DNA from: Fistularia commersonii
Taxonomy: Eukaryota > Chordata > Actinopteri > Syngnathiformes > Fistulariidae
DNA: 64,000 nt
Direction: 5' to 3'
NCBI GenBank assembly: GCA_037954325.1
Contig: JBBMNZ010000007.1
Span: forward strand, 6,137,001 to 6,201,000
Below the pieces are notes generated by a model. That model did no database searches. It saw only the letters and a list, made by a program, of their open reading frames with translations, and had not been told where the DNA came from. Position 1 is the first letter of the stretch, and the number at the start of each line of letters is the position of its first letter. The position numbers were made by a program, and so were the translations under genes. Below, one piece after another: positions 1 through 12,400 of the stretch.

Positions 1-600
1 ACATTTGGTTACATTTAGTTACATTTATACTTTTATGCAACAACCACATTAGCAACCATCATGCTAAAAATTAAAAAATCGGTGAAAATGAGTTTTGAAC
101 TTTTTCGACTGGGAGAGCCATAAAAGCCAAATATTTCTAAATATATTTCATAGAGAGCCATATAGTATTTTTAACGTATAATAAATTAAACATGTCTTAC
201 TTTTAACGTGACCTCTGGTGCCGCATGGATTTGCTCGAAGTGTCGCTTTATATTTGACCGTTTCATCGATGTAATTTTATCACTGCATATTAGACATACC
301 GCAGATCCTTTTTTTTACAAGGATAAACTAGTTGGCTATCTAATAAAATTGATTTCTTCACCTTTACAATGACCCTTAACATGCTCGGAAGCCACTGGTT
401 CCCGATCCGACCGACGGGTGACCCGTGAAATTTATCTGCAAATCTAATTTCTGTTTACCTTAAAATGACAATATTATGAAGAAAGTATTTGAAAATCAGT
501 TCCTGTTTTTTTTTTTTTTTTCAATATTGTCTGGGAGCGATAGGTCGTCACCCGAGGAGCCATAAATGGCTCGCGAGCCATAGGTTCCTAAGCGGCTCCA
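1..600. mobile_element. degenerate hAT-like DNA transposon remnant
   Basis: The block is AT-rich, with repeated 'gagagccata' phrases near 112-165, and ends near 555-590 with a phrase built on the palindrome 'tggctcgcgagcca'. That phrase resembles the terminal region of widespread vertebrate hAT elements. No transposase frame survives. The family is assigned from recall of the end motif only, and the left boundary may lie outside the window. Confidence 0.35.
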
Positions 601-1554
601 GAGTGAACCTCGACTCCCCAGGAAATTCTCGAAAGGGGATTCGTCCGGGACGGAATGAAACAGAAAACCTGCCGCGTATCAGGACCTCGGCTAGCTCTGC
701 GAGAAAGCCCCTCACGGCACGAGTTGCCAAATATAACGATATTTACGCGAACTCCTCCACGCCGCTCCCGTCTCGGCCCGGCGGGGGGACGTTACGTCAC
801 CGTGTCGGAAGGGGCGAGGGGGCCAGTCCGGCTGAAACCCTCTCTGTGGAGGAAACAGACGGCTCACTGACTGTGCTCACTCCTGTCAGGTTGCATTAAC
901 GGGCCTCTCAGCACCCCAACCCCCCCCCCCCCCCTCGACACCCCCAACCTCCCCGCCTCCCGTCCCTCGCACATTCTCTGGCCGGCGATCCGGGCTCAAC
1001 CTGCGATCTCCTCTTCACACATTCACACCAGCAGATGCTAGCAAACCTGTTTTAGCAGGAGGAGGGGGGACGATGTCAACAGGTTTAGGGGGGGGGGGGG
1101 GGGGGGCTCATTAAAAAGACGGCTATAGTAACGGAGCACAAACGTGACCCTGTGCGGGGACGGGATTAGCGCTCGGATCGGCTCCCGGAGCCAAAGTCTT
1201 CGGCGCCGACGCCAAATTGCGTCCCGGGGTAAAAATAGAGCTCCTTGTTTCCAAAAGGCGCCCGGTGGGAACGGGAGGCGCTCTCTGGCCGAGAGCCGCC
1301 GCGGCCTCGCCGAGCTTCCGTTCACGTGTCGGCGGTTCCTTCGGCGCCCCGAAGCTAACTCCCCACCGCGCATTCCATCCGAGGACTTGACCGACTCGGA
1401 CCCGCCTGAATGATTCACTCGGGAGAAGAATGATTGACAGGCGCTCCGTGAAGCTGCTCCCCGAAAAATCAGGACGAAGAGGCAGCACCACAAGGGCTCA
1501 TCACCGCCCTCTTGACCCAACAAGCGGGTCTAACGTTTCCTCGCGGTTCATTAC

Positions 1555-1790
1555 ATGTGCCGCCGATCCTGTACTCGTGATTGGATGAAAAGGTTGGCGT
1601 TCACCTCGAATCCATCACATTTAAGAGACGTCCAATGTAGAGTCTCTGAGGAACCTCCTGCATGAGTTTGGACTGTGGGAGGAACCCCTTGCAGACACGT
1701 GGAGAACCCAACACAGAAAGCATCTCTGAGGACCTTCTTGATGCGAGGTGCAAGCGCTAACTGCCGTGCAACATGCTATCGATGCTCAAA
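1555..1790 (-). repeat. dispersed SINE-like repeat copy
   Basis: This copy contains the family's signature phrases (aacctcctgcatg, gtttggactgtgggag, ggagaaccc). They recur near 4690-5090, 22000-22210, 53570-53790 and 62690-62880. It is diverged and lacks the tRNA-like head seen in other copies. Strand is relative to the head-to-tail direction of the copy at 21930. Confidence 0.6.
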
Positions 1791-3972
1791 ACTAGTTATT
1801 TGTGTGTGTGTGTGTGTGATCTGAGGGCAACTTGAGGACGAAAGCAAATCGTCCTAATTGAAACGTGCTGTTATGTATAAGTCCTGCACGATGAACCCCC
1901 CTAGCCATCGTGTGGCTAGAGCTAAAGGCTAACCCGATGCTAACACACAACTGGATCCCTTCCAGATCAGTGACACGCACCCTCAGCTTGTTCGTATTCG
2001 TCCGACAAGATCTGTAGCGCCGCACAGAGGACGTCACGTTCCCGTGGATGGGAGACGAGTCCTCGCACCCTCACTCAGGATTGGCTGAGGGGAAGCGACA
2101 TTCTCCGCTCGTGTCCGATGCGGTTTGTAAAAGTTCCGGATGAACCCGCGTCGGGCTCGCGCCCCTCCGGTGATGCACACGAGATAGTCCTACAACCCGC
2201 GGTACGGCTGACTTTACACTCCGAAACACACCGTTATCATGATAATAAGTTCAGATTGCTCACCCATTAGCGGTGAAAAATAGCACTTCTTTGGTTAATT
2301 ACACGGTAATAAAGGTACTCACTCTTTTTTTTTTTTTTTCCTCCCAGAGAAGTCCCCGTGGACGGACCGGAGCGCCACAGACGACGAGGGTCCGCCCGGT
2401 TTTCCGAATTTGACTGCAAAACGTGAGGGGGCGGAGAACAGTTGAGGCCAGTTCTCTCCCTCACCCCTCCGCCCCACTGCCACTTTACCATCTCTGAAGA
2501 CCCCCCTCCGTTCACACACATCCATTCACACACACACACACATCAGAGGTCTTTGCTAACCACGGCACGGTTGTGTAACCTTTTGACCAACGCTTGTTTA
2601 TAGCTGGATGGATGGAGAACCATTTCTCTAAGAAGAAGAAGAAGAGGAAAAGAGTCCACTCAGATCCAGAGGCCGTTCACAACCTTCTCCCACCGCAGGG
2701 GTCCAATGTGGCCATGCATTTGTTAGAGGGGCCCAATCCAGAGGGCCTTTATGGAGCGAGGGATGGGGGGGGGGTGGGGGGTCCCCCGAGATGGATTTAT
2801 AATTCACCGTGCAGCTTTGACAAATCCACGGCAGTTGAAGGAGAAGCAGAGGTGACCTTCTTGCATGTTCTTTCCCATCTCAGAGTCCCTGGGAGGCAAA
2901 ACAGGAGAACAAAAGCAGCAGAGGCAGTGGGGTCGGCCGGTCATTAGTAAACTGCCATTAAAAAAAAAAAAAAAAAAGGGATTCTGGCTCCGGTTCCACG
3001 CCGCTGTGAGCATTCATTAACGCCGTCGCCGCCCTCTCGGATCAGGATCACGTGTGCAGGGCCGGGGGGGGTGGGAGGGGGTTCGGGAGCACGGAGAAGT
3101 TAAAGGTTTGCGGCGTTTGAAAGCGTATAGAAGCGCCGGTCAGCTGCTCCGTTAATGATTCATAACTGAGAAGTTGGATTTTGGAACCTTCGGTGTTCCA
3201 TCCTGAGGCGGCAGGGTCATAAACTTTAAAAAAATATTTGTTGAAATGTTGAATTTAATACATTTCAGGTGCTTGTTTTTTTTTTTTTTTTCTCCAGGAA
3301 TAAAACAAAACGAACCGCAAATGTGTGAACGGGTGAATGTGGCGTTTTTTTTTTCCATGCACTTCAGTCAACTTCAAATGTCTGAGCCTTTGTTTATTTC
3401 TATTTTCTATCATTATTATGATTTCTTATTAAGATGGCCACGTGTTCATTTTCTGGGCAAATGTCCCTTTAATATCCATTTCAGAAAAAAACAATATTTG
3501 CAGAGCTGGACAAAGGCCACTGTAACAAGTCATTGAACGCAGTGTGCATTGATTTGGGGGTTGCACGGGGAACAGATAGGGGGACTCTTGATTTTCAAGA
3601 TCACATTTAAAAAAATTGGTTTAAACTATGCATGTGGTTAAAAGCTTCTTCCCATGCTAGCATGATTATTATTATTATTATCATATTGTAATGTGAAATG
3701 ATTCGATATAATGTTTAAATATTGATATTTCGGGGTCGGCTATCAAATGCATTTCATATTTCCTGCCATAATAGAGCCATTTATTTAATAGAGAATATTC
3801 AGTTATACAGCAATGACAACTTTTTTTTTCCATCCTGAGAAATCACCTTGAAATAAGGTTCACTACTATCCAGGGATGACGGGCAGGAACCGGATGTCAT
3901 CATGGCTATCCCTATAAAATCGATTGATCAGTTTATCGGATAATTCTTTTTGAAAATTTTGTTCATACCCTT

Positions 3973-3978
3973 TTTATT
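3973..3978 (-). terminator. candidate polyadenylation signal of akr1d1
   Basis: On the minus strand this reads AATAAA, about 180 bases past the akr1d1 stop codon. A second AATAAA on the same strand lies at 3780-3785. Choice of the nearer one is inference; no cleavage site can be seen. Confidence 0.4.
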
Positions 3979-4158
3979 TTTAAAACTCACCGTGAATAAA
4001 GTTTCATTGATAGAAAACTACTATGCAGCTCCAAATGAGCCCTGAAAGAAACATGTTGCACTCATCACCGGCTGCTCAACGGCGACCTCTAGTGGCGGCG
4101 GAGGGAAACGCAAAGGACGTCCATCCGCGGCGGCGTCCGATTGGACGGGAGGGGAGTC

Positions 4159-7100
4159 TCAGTATTCATCGTGGAAGGGATACTCCGGGTGGTCACTCCA
4201 CCTGGGCGGACGCAAACAGGCGTGGGTGAGCGAGAGCTTACGGACGTGGGCGTCAACAGGAAGCGGTTTGTGGCTGCGCTCACATCAGAAGCTCCACGAA
4301 ACGGGTGTCTCTGTTCAGAGCCTCGATGGCCTCCATCTCCCCGGCGGCGAGCGAGAAGTCGAATATCTGTCGGGAAACAACGTTTCGGTTCCCGAATGCG
4401 GCGTCGGATAAAAGATGGGAAGGAACAGAAGCTGAGACGTTTCCAGAACCTGGAAGTTGTGTTTGATCCTCGGCCGGCTGAAGCTCTTGGGGATCACCAC
4501 CACGCCCCTCTGGACGTTGAAGCGAAGCGCCACCTGGGCGCTGCTCTTGCCGTACTTCTTCCCGATGGAGACCAGCAGCTCGTCCTCCAGCAGGGAGGGA
4601 CTTTTCAAATTCACCCTGAGGAGGGGAGAAGGCACAAGGACTGGCTTCATCCTTTATCGTCGTCCGCGAACGTTCATTGGTTAGTTCATCGAGCTTATCC
4701 TGCGAGGTTCACCCCGGACCAATCACAGGGACACATATAGAAACGCACAACCATTCACACGTCTGGAGAATGCAGGGTCTCAAATGAACCTCCTGCAGGT
4801 GTTTGGACCGTGGGGGGAATTTCAAGTCGACGTTCCGTCGTCATACAATTTTCTGTTCCAATTTTCTGGACGATTGGCCGAGAAGCGGGGTACACCCTGG
4901 ATCCATCACAGGGACACTTCGAGGCATACCGCTGTGCAATTCAGGACCTCCGGTGAACCTCCTGCATGTGTTCGGACTCTGAGGAAGCCCACGCAGACAC
5001 AATGAGAACACGGAGACCCCAAACAGGAAGGCCTCCTTTGGGAATCCAACAGGAGACCCTCTAGCTGTGAGGCAGAAGGGCTAACCGCTGCACCGCTGCA
5101 CCGCTCCATCTGTGAACAATTTCCTTGAAAATACGAGAATGTTCCTACCAGGATGGATCTCTGGAGGAGCCGATGGGACAGTACCCCACCATCACGATGT
5201 TGTTCTGTCGGCAGAACTCCAGTAGCTTGGGCTGCGTGAAGTAGGGATGGCACTCCACCTGAAGAGACGGAGGAAACGCTATTCTTCAGATGACCTATAA
5301 ATCAGTTGGGCGGAGCGCTGAGATCGCTGTAACAAATGCTTCATTAGCGTGGATATCAGTCTGTTTGATCTAACCGGACCAGCCGAGGGGTGCTAATGGT
5401 CATCGCTAGTTATCAAATCGGGATACCATCTTGCTCAGTAACGCAGGAAGCGGGCGAGGTTGCCGTCACCTGATTGGACACGGGCCTGTGTCTGAGTCCG
5501 GGCTTGTTCAGCAGGAGTTCCAGCTGCCTCCGGTTGAAATTGGAGACCCCGAGGGACTTGGCCAGCCCCGCATCCACGCACGCTTCTAGAGCCTGAGGAG
5601 GGTAACAAAATAGAAAGTCCTGCGTCGCCTGCTAAAATGCACACTCTGAACGGAGCCTTGACACGTGCAGAAGTTTGCAGATGACCCCGCTTTCATATCA
5701 GGGCCGGACAGTCGGGGCCACCGAAGCGACTTCCTCGGAGAGCCGGCGCCCGTCGCAAAAACCATCCGTAGATGTTCTGCCGGAAGTGGCCCCTTCCATG
5801 CGCCAGGGGAGGCTGCATCCAGAAGAGGTACGTGTCTAGACTGCCGTGGCAGAGCGATGGGCGTCAAGCGAGCTCCTGTCAATCATGGACGGATTGCTGC
5901 ATCCGCCTCCGGGCAGGGGAGCAGCTTCAGTGATTGGCTGTCGCTGCAGAGCCCTCCTCCCCCGCACCAAGCAGCGCTTCAACTCAGCACAGGGCAGGAC
6001 GGTCCATGATGCTCTCTTCTGTCAGCACCGCTACACTGGATACTTCACTTGTACCTATAAGTACCTTATAATACTGCACACGGTACACCCTATACCTAAT
6101 ACTACACACTGTACACTCTGTATCTTATTCTACAAACTGTACACCCTATACCTCATACTACACACTGTACACCCTGTGCCTTGTACTACACGCAGTATAC
6201 CTTGTACCTTTTACTACACACTGTGTACTCTGCATCTAACACTGCACACTGTATACCCTGTACCTTATATTACAAACTAGGCACACTATAACTGATACTA
6301 CACACTGTACACCCTGTACCTTACACTACACACTGAATACCCTATACCTTATTCTACACACAGTATACTCTGCCTCTGACACTACAAACTGTACACTCTG
6401 TACACTATACTATACACAGTATACCCTAATACTACACACTGTACACCCTGTTACCTTAGGTACACACTGTGCATCCTGTGCCTTATACTACACACTGTAT
6501 ACTCTGTGTCTTATACACTGTATACCCTATGCCTTATACTACAAACTAAATACCCTGTACCTTATACTACACACAGTATACTCTGCAACTAACACTACAA
6601 ACCGTACACTCTGTACCTTATGCTACACACAGTGTACCCTATACCTGATACTACACACTGTACACCCTGTACCTTAAACTACAAACTGTACATCCTGTAC
6701 CTTAAACTACAAACTGTACATCCTGTACCTTGTACTACACACTGTATATTCTGTGTCTTGTACTACACACTGTATACCCTACACTACACACTAAATTCCC
6801 TGTACCTTATACTACACACAGTATACTCTGCATATAACACTACACACTGTACACCCTGTACCTTATACTACACGCAGTATACCCTGTACCTTATACTACA
6901 CACTGTACACCAAGTTGTCTATTGGTATTATTTATTGCACGCCTCTTGACTTCACTGTCGTCGTTCATCTGATGTTTGTAGATACTGCTGGTACTGTGAG
7001 TTTCCCCTTGGGTATAAACAAGTAGCCGCCTAGCTACCTAGAATTTAGCATTAAATAATGGGAAACTGCAATACTGTCTCCTTGATTTCTTGCCAAACAT

Positions 7101-8004
7101 TGAGAAAGACGGCTCGGTGGAGGGTGGCTCCAATGAAGACCCACCTCCCACGTTGCACAGAGGTCCGTAGGGTGGTAGATGTACTTCCCCTTCTCATCTT
7201 TGGGGTAGAATTCATCCCCGGGCTAAAAGTGAGAAAAACTCGATCACGCCGGATCCCAGAAAGTAGGATTTACTTTTGGACGAACCAAGTTTCTTCTCAA
7301 AATGCTGCAGAGAACGTGTCATTTTCTAAGAATGACGTTCGCAGCTGCATCATCATTGGACAGGAACTATCTCACCTTGAAGGCCATGGGAAGCTCAATG
7401 ACGTAAAGGTCCACGTAGTCCAGTTTCAAGGCCCCCAGTGTTTTTTCCAAAGCCGGTCTCACCAACTCCGGGGGATGGAAGGTGTTCCAGAGCTGGGGAA
7501 GGAAAAAATTACCGATAGAAATCAAAATCTTAGAGAACCGCCTGCGTGATTTACCTTCCCGCAGTAAAAGATGTCCTCTCTCCTGACGGTCCCGTCGGCA
7601 ATCTTCTCCCTGATGGCCTGGCCCACTTCGTGCTCGTTGAAGTAGACCAGCGCCCCGTCGAAATGCCTGTAGCCCACGTCGATGGCCAGTTTGACGCATT
7701 CCAGCGCCGTGCCCTTCGGCGTCTATCGGGAATTACAACATTTTTCATTCTTAGTGGGCATCCTGCTGCATTCTGAGCACAGGTGTAGTTATAAATTAAC
7801 TACGTGTTGAATTACTGGAATGGTAGCAGGTGAGCCCTCTTGGAAATCCTAGAGCGCACACACACACACACACACACGCGCACACACACACACACACAGT
7901 TTCGTCCTTACGGTTCGTGGGTCCCCATAGGTTCCCAGTCCCAGCAGTGGGATGTGGTTCCCGTCGCTAAGGAGAACACTGTGGTTCTCCGCGCTCAAAT
8001 CCAT
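4159..8004 (-). CDS. akr1d1: 3-oxo-5-beta-steroid 4-dehydrogenase (steroid 5-beta-reductase, aldo-keto reductase 1D1)
   Basis: A cytosolic NADPH-dependent reductase that reduces the delta-4 double bond of 3-ketosteroids to 5-beta products in bile-acid synthesis and steroid hormone clearance. Coding exons in transcript order are 7912-8004, 7555-7722, 7376-7492, 7145-7222, 5470-5592, 5149-5258, 4450-4615, 4284-4366 and 4159-4201. All introns are GT-AG. The joined frame is 981 bases, 326 residues plus stop, the length of human AKR1D1. The AKR tetrad is visible as Asp53, Tyr58, Lys87 and Glu120. Glu in place of the usual His at 120 is the hallmark of 5-beta-reductases and separates this gene from AKR1B/1C relatives. 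The C-terminus ends in HPEYPFHDEY, as in the family. The start ATG has G at -3 and +4. The intron after exon 7 begins with a weak donor (gttctg). The gene is head-to-head with trim24. Confidence 0.97.
4680..5095 (-). repeat. SINE-like repeat copies in akr1d1 intron 6
   Basis: Two adjacent fragments of the dispersed family (about 4690-4835 and 4870-5095) share phrases such as 'gaacctcctgca' and 'gtgtttgga' with the other copies. The second ends in the remnant of the tRNA-like head (gctaaccgctgcaccgc). They sit between coding exons 7 and 6 and do not touch splice sites. Confidence 0.6.
6058..6912. repeat. approximately 28-bp minisatellite in akr1d1 intron 4
   Basis: About 30 degenerate tandem copies of a unit combining 'actacacactgta' with 'caccctgtacctta'. 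Copies differ by small indels and C/T changes. It lies wholly within the intron between coding exons 4 (7145-7222) and 5 (5470-5592). The long open frames across it arise from the repeat. Confidence 0.9.
7857..7898. repeat. CA microsatellite beside the akr1d1 exon 1 donor
   Basis: (CA)n interrupted by 'cgcg'. On the akr1d1 transcript it is a UG tract starting about 13 bases after the 5' splice site of coding exon 1. Confidence 0.9.
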
Positions 8005-8008
8005 GTCA

Positions 8009-8039
8009 GCTCAGGCTGGATTGATCCTCCAGCCTGAGC
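8009..8039 (-). promoter_or_regulatory. perfect 12-bp stem-loop just upstream of the akr1d1 start codon
   Basis: The bases at 8009-8020 and 8028-8039 are exact reverse complements (GC-rich 12-bp stem) around a 7-base loop. If transcribed, the hairpin ends four bases before the ATG at 8004-8002. Such placement could impede scanning ribosomes. The transcription start is not known, so its presence in mRNA is inferred. Confidence 0.6.
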
Positions 8040-8299
8040 ATGGGACAGGATTTATTGCACGGCCGCGACCTTTGAACCCGGGCTGCTCGTAGATTCGTGC
8101 AAAGAGCATTTTCTTTTCTTTTCTTTCACCAACGCTGATGACCGACTGCTTTTTTTGCACACGCATGGACGGGGTGTCTATTTTCAAGGATCAACAATTC
8201 CTGTCCCTTCAGAGGGAAATTATAATATGGCACGGATGCATTTTTCACCTGAATAACCGATAAAACAATAAATACATTTACTCATTTATTAACAATCAG

Positions 8300-8640
8300 A
8301 ACAGTATAGACCGGAACTGCATTTTCTGGCCTGTTTTGCTTTTTTATTTGGCCCTCCTAACTATTTTTTTTTTTGAATATTTGAATAAGAATCTTCAATC
8401 GATATTAAATTAAGAAACTCCTAATTTTTTTGTTTAATTTTTGTATGAATGATTACATACGAAATAATGTCGGTACATATATATGATTTTAATGTTGAAA
8501 TAAAATACAAAAAAAAAAAAAAAAAAATTTCAATTTTTTTTTTTTTTTTTTTGTTCAATTTTCATGCCACCTAGTTGGCCCCTGCATAAAAATGAAAAAA
8601 GAAATGTGGCCCACCAGCCAAAATAATTGCCCACCCCTGG
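8300..8640. mobile_element. truncated hAT-like non-autonomous element
   Basis: It ends at about 8625-8640 with 'attgcccacccctgg', which matches the 'caggggtgggcaat'-type terminus of many vertebrate hAT elements. The rest is AT-rich with no coding capacity, and I could not find the opposite terminus. Assignment rests on one end motif. Confidence 0.35.
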
Positions 8641-9069
8641 TGTCGACAATGTCAATTATTGTTGGCATGATTTATTTATTTTGCAATGTAATAAATACTT
8701 TCTGTGGGGGAAAAATAAATAAAATTTAATAAGTAAATAAAAATGTACATTGCCTTAGGCTTCGTCATCTGCCTGCCCCACCATTGAGTGAGGGTAGCCA
8801 TTACCACTAAATAGACAAGAAAAAAAAAACAAATGCATAAAATTTGGACTTTTCTTGTGCATATATTTCATCAATTCCATTGTGACGATGTGAAGCATTC
8901 ATGATTAATTACCGGATAAAACACTTATTTGTTTTCTTATAACGCATCAATGTGAGGATGATTTATATTCCCTCATCTTAGAGAGGATAAAAAAAATAAA
9001 TGCCTCTTTTATAGCTTCCTCTTTTATAAAAGACAAACCATTCATTCGTTCATTCATTCTCTGCACTGC

Positions 9070-9200
9070 AATCCTGCAGTGTGTCACAGGGGGCAGAGCC
9101 TATCCCTGCTCTGATTGGACGAGAGGCGGGTCCACCCTGGACCAATCACGGGGCAGCATATCGAGTCGCGCATCCGTTCACTCACTCACCCACGCGCCAT
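9070..9200 (-). repeat. SINE-like repeat fragment at the edge of the trim24 CpG island
   Basis: The phrases 'gcagagcctatccctgc', 'ctgattggacgagaggcgggtcca' (in part) and 'ccaatcac' match the tail of the dispersed family. It lies about 260 bases upstream of the trim24 start codon, so it may contribute to the 5' untranslated or promoter region. Confidence 0.5.
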
Positions 9201-9458
9201 AAATGGACGCGCGACCGTTCACCCGCTCATCCACGCGGGGCGCGTGCTGCGGCACGAGTCGGGGCGGGTCTTGATCGCGCGCGCTCCCTAAGCGGGAATC
9301 GCGCGTCACCCGTTCGCCCGCGCTCCTTCGCTCGCGCACGCACACAGGCACGCACGCACCGATGCGAGGGGTATTCTCTCTATCAACAAGTGAGGAAAAG
9401 CGACTTCCGCGCACGTGTTCTTTTACCTGCGCGTTCCGGTCCGCGTGATTCCTGCGTC

Positions 9459-12400
9459 ATGAACGCACGCGGGGACGATCCGCGACCGGACGCCGCCGGC
9501 GCGGAGAACGAAGCGGAGAGCACGCCGGCGCAGGGGGAGGAGTCCAGCCCGGACCACCTGGACCGGTGTCCCGTTTGCCACCTGGACTTCCGCAGCCGCG
9601 AGCCCAAACTACTTCCGTGCCTGCACTCCCTCTGCCGGAAGTGCTTACCGCCGCCCTCGAGGAACCTGGCGGACGAGATCACGCGCCAACCACGTGAGTC
9701 GCTTGTTTACAAACAACTTCCGGTGTGCACAGAGACGAAGGAGCGATGCGTGCTCACAGGTGCGTGCGTGTGGTTTCAGTCAACGTGATCCGCTGTCCGG
9801 TGTGCAGGCAAGAGTGCATGGAGGCGGACGTGATGGAGAACGTCTTTGCCAAGGACCTGGTGGAGGTTCCCAGCAGCACCATGGAGAGGAACGTCCAGGT
9901 CAGAACATCATCTGACGGTACCTTAACTTCGAGGGCCGTATCAGACCAGCACGCATCGGGTGTACAAGTGTCGCCCCTGCCTCAATGTCGCACTAGGTAC
10001 TCCGTTTAAGGTGGACTCCAAAAAGTGACCGTTCCATCTGGCAGAACATCACCTGACGGTACCTTAACTTCGAGGGCTGTATCAGACCAGTGCGCATCGG
10101 GTGTACAAGTGTCGCCCAGCCTCGATGTCGCACTAGGTACTCCGTTTTAAGTGGACTCCAAAAAGTGACCGTACCGTCTGGCAGAACATCACCTGACGGT
10201 ACCTTAACTTCGAGGGCCGTATCAGACCAGTGCGCATCGGGTGTACAAGTGTCGCCCAGCCTCGATGTCGCACTAGGTACTCCGTTTTAAGTGGACTCCA
10301 AAAAGTGACCGTACCGTCTGGCAGAACATCACCTGACGGTACCTTAACTTCGAGGGCCGTATCAGACCAGTGCGCATCGGGTGTACAAGTGTCGCCCAGC
10401 CTCGATGTCGTACTCCGTTTTAGGTGGACTCCGAAAAGTGACCTTACCGTCTGGTGAAGTGCTGACCTTTTACCGCACCAAGGATGGGTGGCCCTTGTCG
10501 GACCTTGTCCCGTTCTACCTCGACCCTGTGTGCAGGTGATGAGGAAACAGGTGAAGATATTTAGGCTTAAACCAGTGTTTAATTCACCAGTCATAATAAA
10601 GTACAGAGAGCTCCAGGTCTGATCTTCTGTTCTCTCGCAAGCAACCGAGTCTGACCGGCTATGTTTCCCTGACCCGGTGTTTTAACAATGCAAAGAATGA
10701 AGTGTACAATTGTAGGTGCCTTCTTCCGATTGGTTGTTGACAGTTATGGTCTTCTCCCGAAGATGTAGCTTCCGCTGATTGGCCCGTCATTTTCTGACTT
10801 CTTACGTCTTTGCAGTTCGTTATATTTGCAGCACTCACCTTCTCTATCTAAAGAACCTTTAGGACCTACTTGTTTGTCATCTATGGAGTTGTTGTCCATT
10901 TCTCTGCAGCCGTGTTCCTTTACTCGAGGCCCTCTGTTGCGATCAAGTACGAGAGTTTCCGACATGCAGTGCACGCTCTTCAGCTATACTTCTCCATCCT
11001 GAACTACCCGTGCTAATAATGTTTGTTTTGTTGGACTCATTGCTCTGCTTACGCACTCCTGCATCCCAATGCACTTAATAAGGCGTTAGTGATTTGGCTT
11101 AATGGACATAATTGCAACAATTTGTCAATCATGATTGAGCATGAATATAAAGATGTACAAATTGGTCCTTTGGTTCCCTGACCGGGAATCGAACCCGGGC
11201 CGTGGCGGTGAGAGCGCCAAATCCTAACCACTAGACCACCAGGGACCAAACAAACTATCACACTATTCAGAAATGGATTTTGCAGCACATAGGATTCCGA
11301 AGGAAAGTTCAATTCGGTTCATGAGTCAGATTTCATTTTGATGGCTCAGAATCCCAACCCAGGTGTCCGATGACTGGACAACTCTGGACCACACTCTTAA
11401 AGGTGATCTGCAGAAACCCAACGTTCCCCCAGAAGTGAGCGCTTACAGACAGGAAGGAGGGTTGGGTGCAGGGACCTTGGCCAGCTGGGTGTGGGGTGGC
11501 CTTCTGTCTCAGCCGGCCAGGGTAAGGGGAGTGAGTGGTCGACACAGAGGAGGCGTGAGGGTTGGAAGGGTCAAATGAACTCTGACTACCAATACCAGTA
11601 GCGCTAACAGTCACATGCTAATAGCTGAAGTGACACAATAATAGCTTAATTATCCATAAATGAAATAGCCGGAGTCGATCAAGCCCTGCCCTCTTGTAAC
11701 CTGTCCAATGAGCGAGCCCGGGGACTCGTGATTCGCTCGGTGTTTCTGCGTTGGTCCCGCCTCCGCCCCCTGGTTCTGCCGGTCTTACCCACTGTGTCAG
11801 CTCATTCGCCTCACCTGGACACAAAGCTGCAACTCATCAGTGCAATCAACTCTCCTCAATAAGTACCGGCTCCGCACTTGCGCCGTTGCTTTATTGTTCT
11901 TTGCTGTGCAAGACTTTTCTGGCGTCCTCATGCTGAAGTGATTGAATGGAAGCTTTATTGTCGTTGTACAGGCATACAATGAAATTTGAGCGCAATTCTG
12001 CAGTTGTGTTTTAAGATAATAAGGGAGGAAAGAGAGCCCTTCAGGTTTAACCCGTAAGAAGAAGACGACACCTTCTCAGTCTGCTTCACACAGCACGTAA
12101 CCGCTCATACCACAGCTAAGCTTGAGCCATAACTTTTAAAATAAATGTATAAAAATAAGAATTATATAGATGCGGTACAAGTATAGAGTGAGATTAGGAA
12201 CAATTTTACAAATAGTTTCTGTTATTGCCCATGTTAGTATGACTTTTTTCACATATCCCGGGTGGCCTTGCCTTGTTGCCCAAGTTCCCTTTTCGGCTCC
12301 GACTCCTCTTCCTCAACTGCAAGGGACGATGTGGAGCCCAAGTCCATGCAGTTGGGTGGCGCTAAGTTTACTCCGTTAGAATGAAAGCGTCGCCAAAAGG

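Larger units (their letters stand above)
601..4158. other. intergenic spacer downstream of akr1d1
   Basis: I see no supportable gene. The stretch holds G and C homopolymers (about 919-934 and 1087-1106), T tracts (2325-2339, 3275-3291), an A tract (2960-2977), short TG/CA tracts (1801-1819, 2527-2542) and a SINE-like fragment near 1560-1790. Open frames here are short, overlap on both strands and run through homopolymers, so I treat them as chance. Confidence 0.6.
8040..9458. promoter_or_regulatory. shared upstream region of divergent akr1d1 and trim24
   Basis: The first kilobase is AT-rich, with A/T homopolymers near 8510-8552 and the end of a hAT-like element (see 8300-8640). From about 9090 to 9458 it becomes strongly GC- and CpG-rich next to trim24, as expected of a CpG-island promoter. 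The akr1d1 side has no such island, fitting a tissue-restricted gene. Individual factor sites are not assigned. Confidence 0.5.

Noticed and set aside
6044..6949. Open frames of 109-144 codons across the akr1d1 intron
   Set aside because: They are translations of the approximately 28-bp minisatellite; the repeating Tyr/Thr/Cys pattern follows from the DNA repeat.
9899..10465. Possible CRISPR array
   Set aside because: Units are contiguous 140-bp repeats without unique spacers, inside a vertebrate intron.
10090..10594. Repetitive open frames on both strands in trim24 intron 2
   Set aside because: They arise from the 140-bp tandem repeat and carry no start context, domain or splice support.
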